Assembly: GCA_019455325.1 (NCBI GenBank)
Contig: JACFMQ010000002.1
Span: 81,253 to 145,252 of the forward strand
Direction of reading: 5' to 3'
DNA from: Rhodocyclaceae bacterium
GTDB lineage: Bacteria; Pseudomonadota; Gammaproteobacteria; Burkholderiales; Rhodocyclaceae
Length of the DNA stretch: 64,000 nucleotides
The notes under the pieces are model-generated. The model did not search any database and had not been told where the DNA came from. It saw only the letters and a program-made list of their open reading frames with translations. Numbering within the stretch: the first letter of the stretch is position 1; each line of letters opens with the position of its first letter. Positions 19,253 through 27,301 of the stretch are shown one piece after another. The position numbers and the translations under genes are program-made.

Positions 19253-20359
19253 ATGCAAGAAATGCAGGACAAGGAATCGACCGGCGGCGCGGCGCCCGAG
19301 CGCGACTGGGCGGGACTCGCCGCCCGGATCAAGGACTGGGGACGCGAGATCGGCTTCGCCGAGGTCGGCATCGCCCGCGCCGAGCCCGGCGAGGCGGTGC
19401 CGGGGCTGCTGCGCTGGCTGGCGCTCGGCCGCCACGGGGAGATGGATTATATGGCCAAACATGCGCCGCTGCGCGCCGACCCCGGCCTGCTCGTGCCCGG
19501 CGTCGTCAGCGTCGTCAGCGTGCGCCAGCCGTACTGGCCGGAGGACGCCGCCGACGCCGCGGCCACGCTGGCCGACGGCGGCCTCGCCTACGTCTCGCGC
19601 TACGCGCTCGGCCGCGACTACCACAAGCCGATCCGCAACCGCCTGCAGAAGCTCGCCGACCGCATCCGCGCCGAGATCGGCGACTTCGCCTGCCGCGCCT
19701 TCTCCGACTCGGCGCCGGTGATGGAGGTCGAGTTCGCCCGCCAGGCCGGCACGGCCTGGCGCGGCAAGCACACGCTGTCGCTGACGCGCGGCGGCTCCTA
19801 CCACTTCCTCGGCGAGCTCTACACCGACCTGCCGCTGCCGCCGGACGCGCCGGTCGAGGCGCACTGCGGCACCTGCACGGCCTGCCTCGACGCCTGTCCG
19901 ACGCAGGCCATCGTCGCGCCCTACGAAGTCGACGCGCGGCGCTGCATCTCCTACCTGACCATCGAACTCGCCGGCCCGATCCCAGAAGACCTGCGGCCGC
20001 TGCTCGGCAACCGCATCTACGGCTGCGACGACTGCCAGCTCTGCTGCCCGTGGAACCGCTTCGCCCACGCCGGCGACCCGGACTTCGCGCCGCGCCACGG
20101 CCTCGACGCCGCCGCGCTCGTGGACCTGTTCGCGTGGAGCGAGGCCGAGTTCGACCAGCGGCTGCAGGGCAGCCCGATCCGCCGCATCGGCCACGAGCGC
20201 TGGCTGCGCAACCTCGCCGTCGCGCTCGGCAATGCGCCCGGCTCGCCGCAGGTGCTGGCGGCATTGCAGGCGCGCGCCGACCATCCTTCGCCGCTGGTCC
20301 GCGAACACGTGGCCTGGGCGCTGGCGCGGCAGCGGCGAAATAGTGCTTGCAATCCCTGA
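19253..20359 (+). CDS. queG: Epoxyqueuosine reductase
   Basis: 368 residues. Two 4Fe-4S clusters are encoded by HCGTCTACLDACP and by CDDCQLCCPW, typical of QueG, with the DUF1730 region upstream (FSDSAPVMEVEFARQAG). A cobalamin-binding role and a HEAT-like C-terminus are family knowledge. It reduces epoxyqueuosine to queuosine in tRNA at position 34. ATG 19253 is used; ATG 19262 is an alternative three codons later. Divergent from tsaE, another tRNA-modification gene. Confidence 0.93.
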   Translation: MQEMQDKESTGGAAPERDWAGLAARIKDWGREIGFAEVGIARAEPGEAVPGLLRWLALGRHGEMDYMAKHAPLRADPGLLVPGVVSVVSVRQPYWPEDAADAAATLADGGLAYVSRYALGRDYHKPIRNRLQKLADRIRAEIGDFACRAFSDSAPVMEVEFARQAGTAWRGKHTLSLTRGGSYHFLGELYTDLPLPPDAPVEAHCGTCTACLDACPTQAIVAPYEVDARRCISYLTIELAGPIPEDLRPLLGNRIYGCDDCQLCCPWNRFAHAGDPDFAPRHGLDAAALVDLFAWSEAEFDQRLQGSPIRRIGHERWLRNLAVALGNAPGSPQVLAALQARADHPSPLVREHVAWALARQRRNSACNP

Positions 20360-20451
20360 TCGCGGCGCTATAAAGTCCACTCCGTCCGGCTTCCGTCAAC
20401 GGTAGCCGGGCCCCGCGATCGGATCGCAGGCAGCCCGCAAGGGGCGCTGCG

Positions 20452-20553
20452 CCGATCTCTGAAACAGGGCAAAACCATCGAAAGATGGCGACGCAAAGTC
20501 ACCGGCCTACAGCGAACCCCGGTTCGCCACGGTAGCGGGACCACCAGATAGAC
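20452..20553 (+). promoter_or_regulatory. Cyclic di-GMP-I (GEMM) riboswitch
   Basis: Conserved blocks of the class are present in order: GGGCAAAACC, CGAAAG in the P1b hairpin (CCATCGAAAGATGG), GACGCAAAGTCACCGGCCTA, then a second hairpin and CGGTAGCGGGACCACC. The GCAAA/GGCCTA pairing region and the tetraloop-receptor pair of class I are recognisable. It lies about 200 nt upstream of the DUF1631 pair, on the same strand. From 20360 to 20451 and from 20554 to 20756 I see no convincing gene, only a possible 73-codon GTG frame from 20563 with no family match. Whether c-di-GMP turns expression on or off cannot be read from the sequence. Confidence 0.88.
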
Positions 20554-20756
20554 GAGGTCGATGTGGACATTTCCATCTCCTGTCAGCGCACGCCCCTGGC
20601 CGTCGTCATGGCCTGGGCCGCGCCGTTCACGGCGGGGAAATCCGACGTTCCCGGCAACCCTCTCCTGGTCGACGGCGCCTGCCAGTCTTTCCCCGGTTTC
20701 CCCCGCATCGCTGCGACGGGCGCGCCATGCGCGCACCGTCGCCGGGAAGATCGGCC

Positions 20757-21797
20757 ATGGACGCGCATGCACGCGGCCGGGTAATCCCCTTCGCCGCCGG
20801 CAGCGGCGCCAGGACGGACGCCCGCGTCCCGCAGATCGATGCGGCGACGCTGAGCGCCCGCTTCCTCGCCTCGCTCGACGACCTGATCTGCCGGCGCCCG
20901 GCTGCGTGCCGGATCGCCGACGCCTGGCCGGCGCATCCCGGCGCGCAGTTGGAGCGCGTCGCCATCGACATCGTCGACATGCTGTTCGGCTTCGTCGCCG
21001 ACGATCCGCGGCTGCCGCGCGGCGTCGGTGAGGCGCTGCTCGCCGCGCAACTGCCGGTGCTGCAACTGGCCATGCGCGAACCGGAGTTCTTCGCCGACTG
21101 GCGCCATCCCGCGCGCCTGCTGCTGAACGACGCGGCACCGCTGGCCGCGGCGCACGCGGCGCGCGGCGGCGATGCCGCCGCCTTCGCCGACGCGTTCGCG
21201 CGCGGCCTCTCGGCCGTGCTCGACGACCTAGCGCCGAACGGCGCCGCCTTCGCCATCTTCCACGAACGCCTGCGCGAATTCGCCGGCAGCGACGCCCGGC
21301 CGACGCCCGCCGACGCCCGGCCCCGCGCCGAGGCGGCGGCGCGCGCCTTTCTCGCGCGGCCGCTGCCGCAGATCGCGCGCGATTTCGTCGCCGGCCGCTG
21401 GATCGACGTGCTCGCCCGCGTCGGCGCCGCGCACGACGACGCCAGCCCGCAGTGGCAGGACGCGCTGGCCGCCATCGAGGAACTCGCCTGGAGCCTGGCG
21501 CCAAAGCACGGCGAGGCGGAACGCTTCCGCCTGATCGCGCGCATGCCGCCGCTGCTCGCCCGGCTGCACCGCGGCCTCGACCTGATCGGGCTGTCCGATG
21601 AAGCGCGCCGCCCGTTCTTCACGGCGCTGGCCGAGGCGCATTCGGCGCTGCTGCGCGCCGGCGGCCGTCCCGAGCCTGCCGCCTTTCCCAACCCCCGAGG
21701 GCCGCAGGCGATCCCGGCCGCGCCCGAAAATTCCGCCGACCCCGCGCGCGACGGCCGGACGCCGGCCGACGACGCAACGGACAGGCAAACCGCCTAG
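20757..21797 (+). CDS. Short DUF1631-family protein
   Basis: 346 residues. The segment around residues 65-125 (VAIDIVDMLFGFVADDPRLP... LPVLQLAM... HPARLLL) aligns clearly with VTIDIVAMLFDFIFNDGELP... IPVLKVAM... HPARRFL in the next gene. It therefore looks like a DUF1631 paralogue, less than half the length, lacking the long N-terminal part and the C-terminal domain. The C-terminal helices (IEELAWSLAPKHGEAERFRLIARMPPLLARL) parallel the neighbour's VAEQLVWSVAAKTNGDECMRLI segment. The function of DUF1631 is not established; some members are linked to PilZ-type c-di-GMP binding. It is the first gene after the c-di-GMP riboswitch and ends 8 bp before its paralogue. ATG 20757 follows a weak GGGAAG. 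Confidence 0.7.
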   Translation: MDAHARGRVIPFAAGSGARTDARVPQIDAATLSARFLASLDDLICRRPAACRIADAWPAHPGAQLERVAIDIVDMLFGFVADDPRLPRGVGEALLAAQLPVLQLAMREPEFFADWRHPARLLLNDAAPLAAAHAARGGDAAAFADAFARGLSAVLDDLAPNGAAFAIFHERLREFAGSDARPTPADARPRAEAAARAFLARPLPQIARDFVAGRWIDVLARVGAAHDDASPQWQDALAAIEELAWSLAPKHGEAERFRLIARMPPLLARLHRGLDLIGLSDEARRPFFTALAEAHSALLRAGGRPEPAAFPNPRGPQAIPAAPENSADPARDGRTPADDATDRQTA

Positions 21798-21805
21798 GAG
21801 GCATC

Positions 21806-23959
21806 ATGGCCAAGCGAACGACAACGAAAAAGATCGTTTCGATCAACGCCGCCGGCGGCGAACGCGGCCCGGGTTCGCGCATCGTCGCCGACTGCGCCGG
21901 GCAACTGTGCGACGGCCTCTGCCGCTGGCTGACGGAGATTCGCGGCGCCGTGTCCGAGGAGCTGTTCGTCCTCGCCGACGGCACCCGCGACCGGCAGTTG
22001 CAGACCCGCTACCTCGACCTGCGGCACGGCGTCGAGCGCGACTGGGCGCAGTTCGTCGAGGCCTTCCGCCGCGAATTCGCCGACGACCGCCGCCGGCCGG
22101 CGGCGCCGGCGGAACGGCCGGAGGCGCCGGACTTCGAGGGGCTGCGACTGGTCGACGACGACGCCCTGTCCGAGCACATCGTCATCCGCGAGTTCTCGGC
22201 CCAGCTCGCCGAAACCTGCGACAAAGAGCTGTATGTGCTCGACCGGCGCATCGCCGCCCTGCTCGGCCAGGAGACGCCGGTCGACGGCGGCAACCCGCTC
22301 GCCCCGCCGCATCTCTGCCGCGCCCTGATCGACGCCGGCGCCGCCCTCGGCCTCGACGCCGGCGACCGCCTGCTGCTGCTGCGCCGCATCGAACGCCACC
22401 TGCACCAGGCCCTGCCCGACCGCTACCGCGAGATCAACGCCGGCCTCGCCGAGCGCGGCGTCCTGCCCGACCTCAGGCGCAGCTACCGGCAGCCGGCCGG
22501 CGACGGCCGCGCCGCCGGCCCGATCGATGCCGCCCTCTCGGCGGCCGCCACGGCGGCCCTGCCGGAGACGGCCACCGACATCGTCGGCGTGCTGCAGCGG
22601 CTGGCGGCCGCGCGCAGCGTGCCCGGCGCAGCGGCGGCCGCGCCCGCGCCGACGCCGGCCAGCATCAGCCACGCCTTCCTCGCCTCGCTCAACGAGGCGC
22701 AGCATACGGAATGGCAGCCGGGTACCGGCGTCGCGCTGAACCAGGTGCAGGTCATCCGCGACTCGGCGGCGGCGCAGCAGGTCAGCGCGCTCGAATCGGT
22801 GACGATCGACATCGTCGCCATGCTCTTCGACTTCATCTTCAACGACGGGGAACTGCCGGCCTCGGTCAAGTCGCTGATCGGCCAGTTGCAGATCCCGGTG
22901 CTCAAGGTGGCGATGCTCGACCACAGCTTCTTCGCCAACCGCCAGCACCCGGCGCGCCGCTTCCTCGACGGCATCGCCGGCATCGCGCTGCACTGGGGCG
23001 CCGGCGCGGTCGAGGACGATCCGTTCCACGTCCGCCTCGGCCAGGCCGTGGCGCGCATCCAGCAGGAATTCGAGACCAAGGTCGAGATCTTCGGCGAGGT
23101 CATCGCCGAGCTGGAAGCCTTCGTCACCGCGCACGAGGCGGAGGAAGCCGAAACGCTCGGCATCGCCGCCGAGGCCGCCGTCCGCCGCGAGGCCGAGGAG
23201 GCCGCGGCCGAGCGCGCGCAGGCGGCGCTGGCGCCGATCGTCGCCCGACCGCAGCCGGAGGTGGTCCGCGCCTTCCTCGTCGAGCACTGGTCCGCGGTCC
23301 TGCGGCAAAAGGCCCTGGGCCACGACGCAAACGCGCCGGCCTGGCGCGAGGCGGTCGAGGTCGCCGAGCAACTGGTCTGGAGCGTCGCCGCCAAGACCAA
23401 CGGCGACGAGTGCATGCGCCTGATCAGCGCGCTGCCGATGCTGCTGGCGCGGATCAGCGCCGGCCTCGACGCCGGCGGCATCGACGTGCGGGCGCGCGGC
23501 CTCTTCTTCGACGCGCTCATCGGGCTGCACGCCGCCGCGCTCAGGGGCGGCGCCGAGATCTCCGTCGCCGACGCGCCGTTGCCCGCCGGCGACGGCGACC
23601 TGCGCGTCACGCGCCACGTCGAGGACGGCATCGTCATCGAGGACGTGGCGCTCGTCGGCGCCCCGCCGATGCGCCGCGCCCGCGACCGCGAGGCCCTCGA
23701 ACAGGTGCGCGACCTGCAGCGCGGCGACTGGGTCGACTTCGTCGACGCCGGCGGCAACGTCGCCCGCGAGCGGCTCAACTGGGTGAGCCCGCAGAAGGGC
23801 ATCCTGGTCTTCTCCAACCACCGCGCGGCCAGGGCGATCTCCATCTCGCCGGAGGCCCTCGCCCGCCAGATCCGCGACGGCACGGCCCGCGTCGTCGCCG
23901 AACGCTCGGTGATCGACCGGGCCATCGACGGCGTCATGCACACGCTCAGCGCCGCCTGA
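21806..23959 (+). CDS. DUF1631-family protein, full length
   Basis: 717 residues, a normal length for DUF1631 proteins (sometimes annotated as thymidine phosphorylase without support). Largely alpha-helical, Ala/Glu/Arg-rich, with a coiled region near residues 440-475. The C-terminal 90 residues (RGDWVDFVDAGG..ERLNWVSPQKGILVFSN) form a small beta domain of PilZ-like pattern (RLxWxSP...FxN), which may sense c-di-GMP; this is inference. Cytoplasmic, no signal peptide. AGGAGG sits 8 nt upstream. It shares a transcript and the upstream c-di-GMP-I riboswitch with the short paralogue, so the nucleotide may act at both RNA and protein level. Confidence 0.82.
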   Translation: MAKRTTTKKIVSINAAGGERGPGSRIVADCAGQLCDGLCRWLTEIRGAVSEELFVLADGTRDRQLQTRYLDLRHGVERDWAQFVEAFRREFADDRRRPAAPAERPEAPDFEGLRLVDDDALSEHIVIREFSAQLAETCDKELYVLDRRIAALLGQETPVDGGNPLAPPHLCRALIDAGAALGLDAGDRLLLLRRIERHLHQALPDRYREINAGLAERGVLPDLRRSYRQPAGDGRAAGPIDAALSAAATAALPETATDIVGVLQRLAAARSVPGAAAAAPAPTPASISHAFLASLNEAQHTEWQPGTGVALNQVQVIRDSAAAQQVSALESVTIDIVAMLFDFIFNDGELPASVKSLIGQLQIPVLKVAMLDHSFFANRQHPARRFLDGIAGIALHWGAGAVEDDPFHVRLGQAVARIQQEFETKVEIFGEVIAELEAFVTAHEAEEAETLGIAAEAAVRREAEEAAAERAQAALAPIVARPQPEVVRAFLVEHWSAVLRQKALGHDANAPAWREAVEVAEQLVWSVAAKTNGDECMRLISALPMLLARISAGLDAGGIDVRARGLFFDALIGLHAAALRGGAEISVADAPLPAGDGDLRVTRHVEDGIVIEDVALVGAPPMRRARDREALEQVRDLQRGDWVDFVDAGGNVARERLNWVSPQKGILVFSNHRAARAISISPEALARQIRDGTARVVAERSVIDRAIDGVMHTLSAA

Positions 23960-24000
23960 CCAGACTTCTCTCTTTTGGGCGCCTTCCCCCGGCGCCCTTC

Positions 24001-24037
24001 CGGCGAGCCTTCACGGAAGGGGCTCGCCGTTTTTTTT
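24001..24037 (+). terminator. Intrinsic terminator of the DUF1631 operon
   Basis: A 9-bp stem CGGCGAGCC / GGCTCGCCG (24001-24009, 24021-24029) is followed by eight Ts. A second hairpin (GGGCGCC...GGCGCCC) lies just before it. It ends the transcript 40 bp after the DUF1631 stop. Confidence 0.9.
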
Positions 24038-24132
24038 GGGGTATGCGTGACCAGGCCGCTCTCCCCTCGCGGGATCGCGGGGCCTGACTACCACTGACTG
24101 AACTGCATCGGATTCGACAGGGGGGAGCGGAA

Positions 24133-24474
24133 CTATGCGCCAAGCAGCCTGCGGGCCAGGACGGATTGCATATCCCGACGCCCGTCGGCAATCAGGTAGA
24201 TGATGACTCGATCGCCTGTGACACGATAGATCACGCGGTAAGGCTTGAAGAAGGTCTGGCGGTATTCCTTGATGCCCACCGCCACCAGTTCCCTCGGGTA
24301 GCTGCCACGCTCGGGGAACCTCGACAGGCTGTCTACAGCCTCCATCAACTGGTCGAGTACGTAGCCGGCGTTGGCCACACAATCGAACTCGGAGAGGTAG
24401 TCGTGAATGGCCTCCAGGTCCTGCTCCGCGCCCTCGGTGAGAAGGACTTCGAACCTGGACGGAGCGCCTGCCAT
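24133..24474 (-). CDS. Type II toxin, RelE/ParE family
   Basis: 113 residues. The fold signature is clear: EQDLEAIHDYLSE helix pair, then YRQTFFKPYRVIYRVTGDRVIIYLIADGRRD, the ParE/RelE beta-sheet with the R-V-I-Y-x-V core. ParE-type toxins hit DNA gyrase while RelE types cut mRNA; the sequence alone does not decide, but YLSE and ADGRRDMQ-type ends favour ParE. The ATG overlaps the antitoxin stop by one base. In this layout the antitoxin is made first and its protein pairs with the toxin. Confidence 0.85.
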   Translation of the reverse strand: MAGAPSRFEVLLTEGAEQDLEAIHDYLSEFDCVANAGYVLDQLMEAVDSLSRFPERGSYPRELVAVGIKEYRQTFFKPYRVIYRVTGDRVIIYLIADGRRDMQSVLARRLLGA

Positions 24475-24749
24475 CAGGCCGGGGCCCGCTTGGCGCGCAG
24501 ACGGGCAACGACATCGGCCGCGGGTTTGACCTTGCCTGCCGACACGTCCTGATTGCCTATTGCCAGGATTTTCAGCAGGGCCAGGGTTTCCTGGGTTTCC
24601 TCGAACGAGGCGATATCCTGCAGAACCGCCTTGGCTTCACCGTTCTGAGTGATGACCAGCGGCTCACGCTGCTCGCACAGATGTGCCAGCACCTCGGCAG
24701 CGTTGGCCTTGAGGTAGCTGATCGGCTTGATTCGAGATGAGTGGCGCAT
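24474..24749 (-). CDS. Antitoxin, Phd/YefM family
   Basis: 91 residues. The N-terminal Phd/YefM DNA-binding fold is recognisable (ISYLKANAAEVLAHLCEQREPLVITQNGEAKAVLQD), followed by a charged C-terminal tail that would wrap the toxin. Such antitoxins repress their own operon alone or with the toxin. Promoter-proximal in the pair with the ParE-like gene, with one-base stop/start overlap. Confidence 0.87.
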   Translation of the reverse strand: MRHSSRIKPISYLKANAAEVLAHLCEQREPLVITQNGEAKAVLQDIASFEETQETLALLKILAIGNQDVSAGKVKPAADVVARLRAKRAPA

Positions 24750-24773
24750 GCCTGTGCTCCTGACATTCCGTGA

Positions 24774-24789
24774 GGACCGAATATAGTCC
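24774..24789. promoter_or_regulatory. Possible operator of the Phd/ParE operon
   Basis: The imperfect palindrome GGACCGAATATAGTCC lies 25 bp upstream of the antitoxin ATG, where an autoregulatory site would be expected. The core ATAT could overlap a -10 element. No second copy is obvious. Confidence 0.4.
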
Positions 24790-24867
24790 TTTTATGGTCT
24801 CGCGGCGAGATGCCTGAACAGGTGCCGACGCGCGTTCAGTCCAAGCAAATGATCACACAATGCTTAT

Positions 24868-24910
24868 TTGTGTCACATAGTGTTTACTTTACAAATGAGA
24901 ATTGTTAGCA
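24868..24910 (+). promoter_or_regulatory. Promoter with Fur-box-like site upstream of the HemP-like gene
   Basis: A -35 TTGTGT (24868-24873) and a -10 TACAAA (24890-24895) are 16 bp apart in an AT-rich island. TGAGAATTGTTAGCA (24896-24910) follows directly and matches the 7-1-7 Fur consensus TGATAATNATTATCA at 11 of 14 positions. Fur-Fe binding here would block initiation, so transcription should rise in low iron. Confidence 0.5.
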
Positions 24911-24948
24911 TCGACCCGTTTTCAATAAACACAGAGAGGTGAGCAAGT

Positions 24949-25167
24949 GTGGAAGCAATCATCGGCAATGCTTCGGCGGCAAAGGCGGGCGGCAACGCGC
25001 TCGTCCTCGGCAAGCTGAAGGAGCTCTACATGGAAGCCTTCGCCCACGACGGTTTTGCCGAGCTGCGCGTGGAAATGCGCATCCTCAGGCGCGGGCAGAA
25101 GGAAGTCATCCTGCACTGCGGCAAGCAGTACCGATTCGTAGTGGATTACCTGCCCCAGGCAAACTGA
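24949..25167 (+). CDS. Small HemP-like protein
   Basis: 72 residues from GTG 24949, with GAGAGGTGAG just upstream. The C-terminal half, ILRRGQKEVILHCGKQYRFVVD, resembles the HemP/HmuP core (GxREVxIxHxGxxYRLR), but the usual GKLILTK end is absent and an N-terminal extension of about 40 residues is present. HemP-type proteins assist haem uptake or its transcription in other bacteria. A Fur-box-like sequence at the promoter fits an iron-linked gene. A TonB-dependent receptor lies 14 kb downstream on the same strand. Assignment is by motif pattern only. Confidence 0.55.
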   Translation: MEAIIGNASAAKAGGNALVLGKLKELYMEAFAHDGFAELRVEMRILRRGQKEVILHCGKQYRFVVDYLPQAN

Positions 25168-25251
25168 GGCAGAAGCAGTTTCTCCGGCCGGGGCGAGCCC
25201 GGCGGATGGCAAGGCAACAGGCTGGCGACGCGGGGTCGCAGCGAAAACCCT

Positions 25252-25272
25252 CCGGACCGTTCCGGACTTTTT
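25252..25272 (+). terminator. Weak terminator-like hairpin before the filament operon
   Basis: CCGGA-CCGT-TCCGG followed by AC and five Ts, 85 bp after the HemP-like stop and 66 bp before the first prepilin. The stem is only 5 bp, so it may attenuate rather than stop transcription. Confidence 0.45.
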
Positions 25273-25337
25273 CGTCACAACCTGGCGCAGGCGTTCCCGG
25301 AGGGGAAGCCGAAGCCCTCATCCGCAAGGAGAACTCG

Positions 25338-26288
25338 ATGTTGTCCAAACTCATGGCCAAATCCACGGCCGAACTGAAGTCCCTCGTCAAATCCATCGAC
25401 GTTTCCGCCGTCAAGGGCCGCGCCCTCAAGCGCCGCTTCGAGAAGGTGCGCAACAAGCAGGGCGGCTTCACGCTGCTCGAACTGCTGGTCGTCGTCGCCA
25501 TCCTCGCCGCCATCGCCGGCACCGCCGCAGTGCTGCTGCGCGACACGGACAAGAAGGCCTTCGCCGCCGCGCACGTGGCGATGATGGACCAACTGTCCAA
25601 GGGCATCGTGCATTACGCGCAGTTGAACACCCCCGTCGGCAACTATCCCGACAATTGGGATTCGCTGATGGCCAGCCCCACCGGCGCCGCCGGCGACGGC
25701 GTGGCGCTCTCCATCCTGAGCTCCGACCTCACCGACCAACTGACTGCCACCACGCTTACGGCGGATGAAGTGACCGCATTCGGCGAAGTCGGCATCACCC
25801 AGATGCGCATCATCAAGGAAGACCTCGCCGGCGCCGATCTGCCGGCGGACGTCACCAGTTGCGCCAACGCCGGCCTGCAGGCCGTCGTCAACGACAAGGG
25901 CAATGCCGTCGTTTCGCAGAACATCTACCGTTCGGGCGCCGCGAACGGCTGCGGCGTCTCGGTCGCCCTCGCGGCGGACGCCGACGTCTTCATCTGGAAT
26001 GGCGGCGCCGAGCGGATCGGCCTGCCGTCCGCTTCGACCGACCGGGTGGTCGCCTTCGGCGCCGGCCCGGACGCCACGCTGTTCGATCCGACCAAGTACG
26101 GCGCCCTGACCAACTCGCCGATCTACCGCCACGTCGATCCCGACCAGTACAACCGCTTCATCGTGCTCTTCAACGTCGGCGCCACCGGTGACACGTTCGA
26201 GAAGGCCGTGTTCCAGGCCATCATCGACGGCGCGGGCGACACGAAGGACGAGGAACTGGGCGAGTTCGACAACGTCCGTCCGACCTAA
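25338..26288 (+). CDS. Prepilin-like protein with long leader (filament system, subunit 1)
   Basis: 316 residues. The prepilin site KQGG/FTLLELLVVVAILAAIAGTAAV has Glu5 and a hydrophobic helix, but it follows a 43-residue lysine-rich leader where 6-15 is usual. The mature domain is beta-rich, with a cysteine pair (TSCANAG and NGCGVS). First gene of an array encoding a complete type IV filament machine; promoter-proximal position and a good RBS (AAGGAG, 25326-25331) suggest an abundant subunit. No prepilin peptidase is in the window, so processing must use one encoded elsewhere. Confidence 0.78.
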   Translation: MLSKLMAKSTAELKSLVKSIDVSAVKGRALKRRFEKVRNKQGGFTLLELLVVVAILAAIAGTAAVLLRDTDKKAFAAAHVAMMDQLSKGIVHYAQLNTPVGNYPDNWDSLMASPTGAAGDGVALSILSSDLTDQLTATTLTADEVTAFGEVGITQMRIIKEDLAGADLPADVTSCANAGLQAVVNDKGNAVVSQNIYRSGAANGCGVSVALAADADVFIWNGGAERIGLPSASTDRVVAFGAGPDATLFDPTKYGALTNSPIYRHVDPDQYNRFIVLFNVGATGDTFEKAVFQAIIDGAGDTKDEELGEFDNVRPT

Positions 26289-26389
26289 GCACCGCGTAAA
26301 CCCAGGGTAGCCCACGGTCCGCGAGAGGAAGCCCGCTTCCCCTCGCGGACCCCTCGCGGCCGGGCGCACCCCGATCCGGAAAGAAATCC

Positions 26390-27301
26390 ATGGCGGTCCT
26401 CAAGGCAGGCGAGCTGCACGATCTCCGCGGCTTCACGCTCATCGAACTCCTCGTCGTCTGCGGCATCCTCGCGGCGCTCTCCTTCATCGCCTGGGGCGGC
26501 TACGCCGGCGTCCGGGAGAAGGCGGCGGACGACATCGCGCACGCCGAGCTGGCGCGCCTGGCGCAGGCGCTGCGGCGCTTCAGGGCCGACACCGGGCACT
26601 ATCCCGGCCAGGGGCCGTTCGCGCTGGCAGCACCCGGTACCGTCGAAACCCACGTCACGTCCACGCGCGTCGACTGCAACCCGGTGGGCGGCATCCTGCG
26701 CTCCTGGGCGCGGCCCGCCGCCGACGCCGACCGCGACGCCTGGTTCCGCTCGCCGGCGAATCTCGCCGTGCTCTTCGAGGCGCCGGCCCTGTGCGGCAAC
26801 CACCCCCTGCACTGGCTCAACGCTTGGCACGCCGAGCGCCGGCGCGGCTGGCACGGCCCCTATCTCGACCATGCGGCGCGCGCCTGGGTGGACGTCGGCG
26901 CCGATTTCAACGGCGGCGGCACGGCGCCGGACGGCGACGGCAACCCGCTCGCCGGCAGCAAGATTCTCGACGTTCCCGGCTTCGGCGCCGGCCCGGCCCT
27001 GCCGCCCGCCGGCCCCACCGGCAAGCGCTGCGACGACGCGGCCATCGAAACCGGCACCTGCCTGCTCGGCTGGCGCAGCCTGCGCCGCGACGAGAACGGC
27101 TACGACGCGGACCGCCACGAACTCGGCCAGCACCCGCGGCCCTTCGCCGTCTTCGGGCTGGCCGACGGCGACCACCCGCGCGTCGTCTACTGGGGCGCCG
27201 ACGGCCGCTACGGCGGCCGCAACGCGCTCGACCCGTGCCGCCCGAACGCCGCCGACTCCCACGGCAAGGACGACGCCGTGATCTGTCTCGAAAGTGAATG
27301 A
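26390..27301 (+). CDS. Prepilin-like protein, GspG-like (filament system, subunit 2)
   Basis: 303 residues. Leader MAVLKAGELHDLRG, then FTLIELLVVCGILAALSFIAWGG with Glu5. The region after the helix (ADDIAHAELARLAQALRRFRADTGHYPGQG) follows the GspG pattern, and CNPVGG, CGNHPL, CDDA and CLLGW supply cysteines for extracellular disulfides. Asp/Gly-rich loops (DFNGGG, DGDGNP) may bind calcium. Its stop overlaps the next ATG. Confidence 0.75.
   Translation: MAVLKAGELHDLRGFTLIELLVVCGILAALSFIAWGGYAGVREKAADDIAHAELARLAQALRRFRADTGHYPGQGPFALAAPGTVETHVTSTRVDCNPVGGILRSWARPAADADRDAWFRSPANLAVLFEAPALCGNHPLHWLNAWHAERRRGWHGPYLDHAARAWVDVGADFNGGGTAPDGDGNPLAGSKILDVPGFGAGPALPPAGPTGKRCDDAAIETGTCLLGWRSLRRDENGYDADRHELGQHPRPFAVFGLADGDHPRVVYWGADGRYGGRNALDPCRPNAADSHGKDDAVICLESE

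Noticed and set aside
20561-21031. Pro/Arg-rich frame of 156 codons after the riboswitch
   Set aside because: Its composition is that of an off-frame read of GC-rich DNA and it runs across the start of the DUF1631 gene in another frame.
25168-25337. Second c-di-GMP riboswitch ahead of the filament operon
   Set aside because: GACGCGGGG and GCAGCGAAAA vaguely recall GEMM blocks, but the order and the CCGGCCTA core are missing.
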